This document shows, in pieces, positions 59,901 through 64,000 of a DNA stretch of 64,000 nt. Each line of letters begins with the position of its first letter. The first letter of the stretch is position 1. The translations under genes were made by a program, and so were the position numbers. The notes beneath the pieces are model-generated. The model was not told where the DNA came from. It ran no database searches and saw only the letters and a program-made list of their open reading frames with translations. This DNA comes from Quercus robur (taxonomy: Eukaryota > Streptophyta > Magnoliopsida > Fagales > Fagaceae): NCBI RefSeq assembly GCF_932294415.1, contig NC_065539.1, positions 35,256,501 to 35,320,500 on the forward strand, in the 5' to 3' direction.

Positions 59901-60001
59901 GATGGATTTGAATGAAAAATAAAAGAAACCTTGGTTCTGAGAGGATGATGTTGAAGCTGCAGAAGATATTTCTTCCAAGCGACGGTGACAATGTCAGACA
60001 T
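50946..60001 (-). CDS. PMP22: Mpv17/PMP22 family peroxisomal membrane protein, 7 exons, 186 aa
   Basis: Minus-strand exons: 59930-60001, 59652-59750, 59212-59313, 58995-59070, 56566-56636, 56396-56481, 50946-51000; the phases join and every intron is GT-AG, giving 187 codons with the stop. The protein is a small four-helix integral membrane protein; the plant PMP22 member sits in the peroxisomal membrane and is thought to form or support a pore for small solutes. Visible hallmarks: LQHHPLRTKAITAGVLAGCSD (helix 1), GPFGHFLHKLMEQIFKGKK, TSPWNNFFFLLYYGLVVEGRPW, and the signature tail with DYPTIQLTAWKFWPIIGWINYQYMP, a VQFRVIFHSF block, then CWSIFLNLKARS. Length agrees with the family (about 185-195). 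Start: first ATG after a (GA)n leader. Intron 6 is 5.4 kb and full of transposons. Without the last exon, exon 6 would read on for some 30 unrelated codons. Confidence 0.95.
51997..53076. mobile_element. 1.08-kb MITE-like element with 18-bp perfect inverted ends, in PMP22 intron 6
   Basis: GAGCATTAGCATTGGGAA at 51997-52014 is exactly mirrored at 53059-53076. The interior holds a GT-rich stretch (52230-52850) with an internal duplication: GGGTATTTTCGACGGCCTGGG recurs near 52480 and 52590 with small changes. Open frames there are low-complexity and have no domain. The last 150 bp resemble the ends of the elements at 17312 and 62366. No target duplication is clear. Confidence 0.82.
53185..53370 (+). 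repeat. Inverted repeat arm, LTR-like
   Basis: It shares ordered words with the minus strand of 55400-55590: GGATTTGTTAGGCAA, TTTAGGATNGTGATTTCC, CACTTAGATG, TTAATGTTCTNTCAATCAGAAC. These look like fragments of one LTR in opposite directions. Confidence 0.7.
53705..53990. repeat. Tandem duplication of about 170 bp
   Basis: The block from ATCAGGCATTATATAATGCAT to the CCTTGATCTTA words occurs near 53710-53820 and again, diverged, near 53880-53990. Shared phrases: GGTGGACTA, TTGAACCTTG, ATTCAATGAACCT. Confidence 0.7.
54600..54940 (-). pseudogene. Copia reverse transcriptase/RNase H remnant in PMP22 intron 6
   Basis: Minus strand from about 54940: one frame reads QSHYIEKVLRKFNYFN, then a TP-x-D block and an EYAK motif, the end of the Copia reverse transcriptase region. 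Further down, shifted frames show LSxFTSDPS and LRYLKHTMHY, the linker into RNase H. Stops and frame changes break it throughout. No intact partner genes were seen. Confidence 0.8.
55017..55166 (-). mobile_element. tRNA-derived SINE with 17-bp target duplication
   Basis: ATGGGCAATAACTTTTA is identical at 55000-55016 and 55167-55183. On the minus strand it begins CCACCGCACACCCTTGGTGCGATGGTC, has box B GGTTCAAATCTTC, then TTCACACACATATACACTTA and the tail TCTTGTATC. Same family as 24558-24718 and 10694-10848. Confidence 0.88.
55400..55590 (-). repeat. Inverted repeat arm, LTR-like (partner of 53185-53370)
   Basis: See 53185-53370. Directly next to it (55240-55370) a 60-bp unit with CTTGTCCTCTGTT is duplicated in tandem. 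Confidence 0.7.
55952..56164. mobile_element. Harbinger-like MITE with TTA duplication, in PMP22 intron 6
   Basis: GGGTGTGTTTGGATAA at the left and GCATGCAAACGCACAC at the right are imperfect inverses, flanked by TTA on both sides (55949-55951, 56165-56167). An inner palindrome TTTTTGGCTGGGTC...GACCCAGCCAAAAA lies at about 56077-56117. 213 bp, no coding sequence. Confidence 0.8.
56637..58994. other. PMP22 intron 4 (2.36 kb)
   Basis: GT-AG on the minus strand. It holds a SINE-like box pair on the plus strand at about 57395-57460 (TTGGCACCTCATGGTG and GTTTGATTCCG) and an LTR-like scrap near 57540-57720. No gene in it; open frames inside have no domain. Confidence 0.6.
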
Positions 60002-60044
60002 GGTGTTTTATCAACGTCAACTCTATCTATCTGGGTTTTGGTAT

Positions 60045-60080
<36 letters not shown>

Positions 60081-60420
60081 TTAATAAAAGGAAATGGGAT
60101 TGGATAGATATGAATTGAAGGACACTAAAAATAGTGGGATAGGATTGTCCTAATCCTAAACAATGTCCTTCAATTCATAGTAATGTTAGGTGGCGAAGTG
60201 AAGACAGCTTTGAAGAGGAAGATTATTATTCAACCTCAACCCAAGAATAGAATAGAATAGAAAAGCAATGGTGGAAGACGAAGACCAAAGGTTCAGACTT
60301 TAAACTTCAAATCCAACAACTTTGTCATTGTCTTATATTAATATATGATTCACGTCGTCTTACAAACGCAGGTTTATAAAAAAATATGTTTTGCCTCACG
60401 TGGTCCTGCATAATAATAAC
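60002..60420 (-). promoter_or_regulatory. 5' leader and promoter region of the PMP22 gene
   Basis: Immediately upstream of the ATG is a (GA)n microsatellite (60049-60075), read as a CT-rich leader on the minus strand. I cannot fix a TATA box with confidence; AT-rich candidates are near 60340. Confidence 0.45.
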
Positions 60421-60466
60421 CTACTAGCATCCAAGCACGCTGTGAGCGGGTGGTTAGGGACTTTTT

Positions 60467-61130
60467 TATTTTTTTAAGGATAAAAGTTAATAATTTATAT
60501 TTATTATAATTTAAAAATACATATATTTTTATTTTTTTAACAAATAAAAAAGTTAAACTTTAGAGATAAGTAGTAACTGTCATTTTTTTTTTTTTTTGGA
60601 ACTTGAAAGGAAAAAAAAAAAATCCTAAATTTTAGGAATTCTTTTTTTGAATTCAAAATGAAATTTGTTATTTGATATTTATGATCATATTTCTAAATAA
60701 AATTACCCTTCATTAATAAGGATATTTTTGAACTACATAAAAGTCTAGTTAAAAAAATGAGAATTCTCTTATATATAGTATTAACCTCTAAGCACACATG
60801 TTGCGTGTGCTCAAAAACTCTTATATATTTTTTTTTTAGATAAAAATTAATAATTTGCATATATTTTAATTTAGAAATATTTATTTTTATTTTTTAAACA
60901 AATAAAAATGATAAACTTTAGAGATAATTAGTAATTTCTTTTTTGAACGTGAAGGGAAAAAAATCCTAAATTTTAGGAGTTCTTTATTTAAATTCAAAAT
61001 GAAATTTGTTATTTGACATTTATAATCCTATTTCTAAATAAAGTTACCCTTCATTAATGAAGATAGTTTTGAATCACATAAAAGTTTAGTTGAAAAATGG
61101 GAATCCTCTTATATATAGTATAGATAGATA
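60467..61130. repeat. Two tandem copies of an AT-rich repeat of about 320 bp
   Basis: Copies at about 60467-60788 and 60829-61125 share long phrases: AACTTTAGAGATAA, ATCCTAAATTTTAGGA, TTCAAAATGAAATTTGTTATTTGA, TTACCCTTCATTAAT and a final CTCTTATATATAGTA. The unit before the second copy has an inverted GCACACATGTTGCGTGTGC. No coding sequence; class unknown. Confidence 0.8.
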
Positions 61131-61672
61131 AGGTCTAAAACACTTTTTTTTTTTTTTTTTTTTTGTATAAATAATAATATTATTAAAAAAAACACACACA
61201 CATAATATAAGTTTCAATTAGATGTTGGGGGCACTTTTGACGGATTTCTATAATTATATGAAAAATAGTTAAGTTTTCTAAATATATATAGTTATTCCCT
61301 AAAACAAAGGTTTAAGTTTTGTGCTATAAGCTTTTGAATTTTTATAATTTTACACATTATTAATCTAATGTTTATATTTGTAATTGAATTTAAACTATAC
61401 TTTATACTTAAATCCTATATTAGAATCATAGTAGAATATATAATTTCATATATAAGCACAATTATAATAAGTGTCTAATATAATACAAGAATATATTGTT
61501 CCATATATACGATCACAATCATAATAAATATCTATTAATAACTACCATAATGATCAAATTTCATATTTACCAAAAAAAAACAAAATTATACATACTTTTG
61601 TTTTTGTTTTTATTTATTTATTTGTTTGTTTTTTTTTTTTTGTTTTTTTTTTGTTTTTTTTTTTTAATTTTA
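61131..61672. other. AT-rich sequence with long T tracts
   Basis: I see no gene. T-rich tracts at 61144-61164 and 61630-61665 dominate. Confidence 0.4.
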
Positions 61673-62154
61673 GATAGTTTCAAAGTGTCAAGTGAGGTTT
61701 TGGTGCTGCTGGGAAGCATTGGAAGAAGCCAGGCTTTGGCGGATGCAATTGGGTGTATTGTGGGATCCGGAAAGTTAGACAAGACACGGTTCCGAGAAGT
61801 TTTGTTGGAGTAGGAGCTTGGAGGGCTTAAGTGCATTGTGTAGATTAGGTTTGGAGGGTCTCTTGCTATTCATGTGTCCCAATTGATTGTCTAGTGGATC
61901 GATTATTGCTTGGAGGGTGGCAGAGAGGTTTTTTGCTGAGTTTTTCGGTTTCCTTTTCGATAACACATCGGCGTGTTATCTTGTGTTTGCATTCTTATTC
62001 CTTACTCTTTTACCTTTCAGTTTACTGCTGTATTATAATGAATATGGGTTAGAGTAGTTTATGTGTTTATCCACTCGCATTTACTCTATTTCGCACTTAG
62101 TATAAGTTAGAGTAAAATCAATCGAGCCGTAACTTTAATTTAAGGGTCTAAACA
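61673..62154 (+). mobile_element. Copia LTR fragment
   Basis: It ends AAGGGTCTAAACA, the same end style as the Copia LTR at 1159-3885. Inside are phrases typical of Copia LTR leaders (GAGGGTGGCAGAGAGGTTTTTTGC, TTCGATAACACATCGGCGTG). The left end is missing; it starts abruptly after a T tract. The open frame at 61496-61813 is not a gene. Confidence 0.55.
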
Positions 62155-62365
62155 GCTTTTGTGTTTTCAATACATTTTCAAGCTTTCACTTGCATTTTAG
62201 TTTTTATTCGCCCTTTTAAATTTATGTCTTTAATTTTCAAATTTTAGCTTTTGTCCATGCTTTTTGATTTTCCTTATTATTTGTTTTTACACTTGAAAAT
62301 GAGAGGATCCTACTCCCCACCATTGGGGCTTCATGGTACCCACCCCATTCATTTTTTTTTTCTTT

Positions 62366-62700
62366 GTTATAAGAGCATTCATATTGGTGGAGGCAAAAAT
62401 TTAGCAATTTAACATCACAAAAGCTACTTTATCTATTTTACCACATTACTTTACAAAACACCCAACATCAGTGGTTTTATTTTAGCATTCAACATAATAA
62501 AATAATATAAACCACATAATAAAATAATATATTTACTACAACAAACAACAACCACCACCACCACTAATACAAAATCTTAACACTAATATTCCTATAAACC
62601 ATCAAATTCTTCTTTCATAATGGTAAACTAAACTCTCAATTCAAAAAGGAAAAAAAAACATAATAATTTACATAGACACTTTGAATTTAAAAAACATAAT
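62366..62700. mobile_element. MITE of the GAGCATT...CATTGG family, one end visible
   Basis: The left end GAGCATTCATATTGG is followed by CTACTTTATCTATTTTACCA, AACATCAGTGGTTTTATTTT and AATAAAATAATATAAAC. The minus strand of 17312-17700 has the same order of phrases. I do not find the right end; it may be truncated at the A-run at 62709-62726. Confidence 0.6.
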
Positions 62701-62737
62701 ATTAAAAGGAAAAAAAAAAAAAAAAAGAATAACGGTA

Positions 62738-62812
62738 GGGTCCATAGCTCAGTGGTTGAGCATTTGACTGCAGATCAAGAAGTCACCAGTTCGAAACCTG
62801 GTTGGGGGCCCT
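62738..62812 (+). tRNA. tRNA-Cys(GCA)-like gene, probably a pseudogene
   Basis: GGGTCCA acceptor strand, D-arm GCTC...GAGC, anticodon arm TTTGA-CTGCAGA-TCAAG with anticodon GCA, and a T-arm ACCAG...CTGGT are all present. Two features are wrong for a normal tRNA: the T-loop has eight bases (TTCGAAAC) instead of seven, and the 3' acceptor strand reads TGGGGGCCC with two extra G. So it is probably a tRNA-Cys pseudogene or copy. No T-run terminator follows directly. Box A and box B are intact enough to be transcribed. Confidence 0.7.
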
Positions 62813-62922
62813 CTCTATAATTAATTATATTTTTATTTATCAAAAACAAAACCCAAGAATCAAATGAAGCTTCAGTGAGTTCATCTAATCATGGATTCAA
62901 CTTCTGGTGGGCCAATCCAACC

Positions 62923-64000
62923 TTTTTTTTTTTTTTTTTTTGAGAAACCAGACTCGGAGGCCTACTAGATTAAAAGAAAAGATTACAATGCATCACGGAA
63001 TACAAAAGGACTATGTCATCAGGTACGGATTCCATCCACACCTGGAGCTCGTTACCAGACTTGGAACTTCTGGCCAGTAAATGGGCGACTGTATTACCCA
63101 GTCATTTTACATGCGTGAAATTACAAAAGCGAAAAGCACTAGCTAGCCTTAGGGAATCATTAATTACCAAACCAAAGTCCGGATGGTTTGAAACTTCCTC
63201 ACGCAGAGCTTTAGTAACAATCTTGGCATCTCCTTCAATGATAGCATCAAAAACACTTAGTTCCAAAGCGAACTGAACAGCTCGCCTGCATGCCAAAGCT
63301 TCCACCGTAGCGACTGAGGAAGGGAGAGAGATTCGTTCAGCAAGAGCACCGATCACACTACCAACAGAGTCCCGAATTATTACACCCAGACCAGCAGCAC
63401 CTAATTCGTTGAAGATAGCCCCATCGTAGTTCACTTTGTAATGAGGAGAGATTGGCGGGATCCACCTGACCCTTTGGGCTGGAAAAAAAGCTTGCTGTTG
63501 ACAAGTAGTGATTTGGGCATTTGTAAAATCCTGTAGAAAACGCACAGCCTTTGACCGTAAGTCATGAAAGCTTGACCCACAACCCTTCTCTCGGTTTGTA
63601 TTTCTCTTTTCCCAGATCGACTAAAACAGCACAGCAAGGAGATTCATATCCGTTTCTTCTTTAAACCTAAAAGACAAATCCAGCAAGTCCGCAAAGGAAG
63701 AAAATTTATATTTCAAAAATTTTCTTGTTGACTCTTCTACCTCCCAAATCGGCCTAAGAACAGGGCAGCTCCAAAGGGCGTGAATAGTATCTTCACAGTC
63801 AGAGTCACAACTAGGACAGACCACAACATTGACCACCTTCCTTTTCCAGAGATTGAATAACGTAGGAATAGCATTGTTTGCTGCCTTCCACAACAGGTGT
63901 TTGATTTTCTGAGGAACCTGTAAAGACCAAATGCCGTTCCACATGTGTTTATGATTGCTGGGGTCAGAGCAATTAGGGAGAGACCCTCTATTCGATGAAG
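62923..64000 (-). mobile_element. 3' end of a LINE (non-LTR retrotransposon), runs out of the window
   Basis: Minus strand. The 3' end is marked by an A-tail (T-run at 62923-62941 on the plus strand), only 28 bases after the last stop codon of the pol frame at 62970. The coding part has a zf-RVT zinc-binding domain and a terminal RNase H domain, as in plant L1-type LINEs. The reverse transcriptase would lie beyond 64000. Confidence 0.88.
62970..63960 (-). pseudogene. LINE pol C-terminus: zf-RVT and RNase H, with two in-frame stops
   Basis: One continuous frame carries two nonsense codons: TAG at about 63621-63623 and TGA at about 63102-63104. The upstream part (63944 to 63621) has the zf-RVT motif: WxLxVPxKIKHLLWKA, then CPSCDSDCEDTIHALWSCP. 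The RNase H part shows VNYDGAIF (first Asp), GVIIRDSVGSV, VEALACRRAV (Glu), IEGDAKIV (Asp) and the final GNTVAHLLAR helix. The TGA sits just before LGNTVAHLLARS where an Arg (CGA) is usual, so it looks like a C-to-T decay change. The element is dead in this copy. Confidence 0.88.

Noticed and set aside
61496..61836. 105-residue open frame with a Phe/Leu-rich middle
   Set aside because: It spans a T-rich tract that makes Phe/Leu codons and then runs into a Copia LTR fragment.

Overview
The window is nuclear DNA of a dicot plant, probably a woody species. It is AT-rich with GT-AG introns, and it holds a plastid-type isoprenoid gene, a peroxisomal membrane protein gene and a glycine-rich cell-wall protein gene. 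These sit in dense, decayed repeats: Copia and Ty3/Gypsy elements, solo LTRs, LINE, SINEs, and hAT, Stowaway and Harbinger-like MITEs. The repeat style recalls Fagaceae (oak or chestnut), but that is only an impression; no organism can be proven from the sequence alone.

Layout. 1-8.7 kb is nested transposon territory: a Copia 5' LTR (1159-3885) carries two GC-rich hAT-type insertions and is followed by a broken gag; then come a solo LTR (7282-8221) and a hAT MITE with a perfect 8-bp target duplication (8260-8673). A secreted glycine-rich protein gene lies at 9034-10086 (minus). 10-25 kb is gene-poor, with MITEs, SINEs, a Copia solo LTR (17746-18558) and a second solo LTR with a perfect 5-bp duplication (22780-23498). 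A small plant gene of unknown function (138 aa) is at 25587-26003 (plus). 26-31.6 kb holds no gene I can support. A gag-only Ty3/Gypsy element with two LTRs, target duplication, primer-binding site and polypurine tract occupies 31592-36071.

The right half carries two multi-exon genes on the minus strand. The first is a 10-exon, 721-residue DXS-like gene of the divergent class 3 type (40545-48370). The second is a 7-exon, 186-residue Mpv17/PMP22 peroxisomal membrane protein (50946-60001). Its sixth intron is 5.4 kb long and contains a 1.08-kb MITE, a Copia reverse-transcriptase remnant, a SINE and a Harbinger-like MITE. I assembled both genes exon by exon from splice sites and reading phase.

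The right edge (60-64 kb) has a tandemly duplicated AT-rich repeat, a Copia LTR fragment, a MITE, an aberrant tRNA-Cys(GCA)-like sequence and the 3' end of a LINE that continues past the window.

The genes do not form a pathway or cluster. The window is informative mainly for the class 3 DXS with altered active-site residues and for well-preserved insertion signatures. I saw no CRISPR array, operon, phage or clearly new molecular system.
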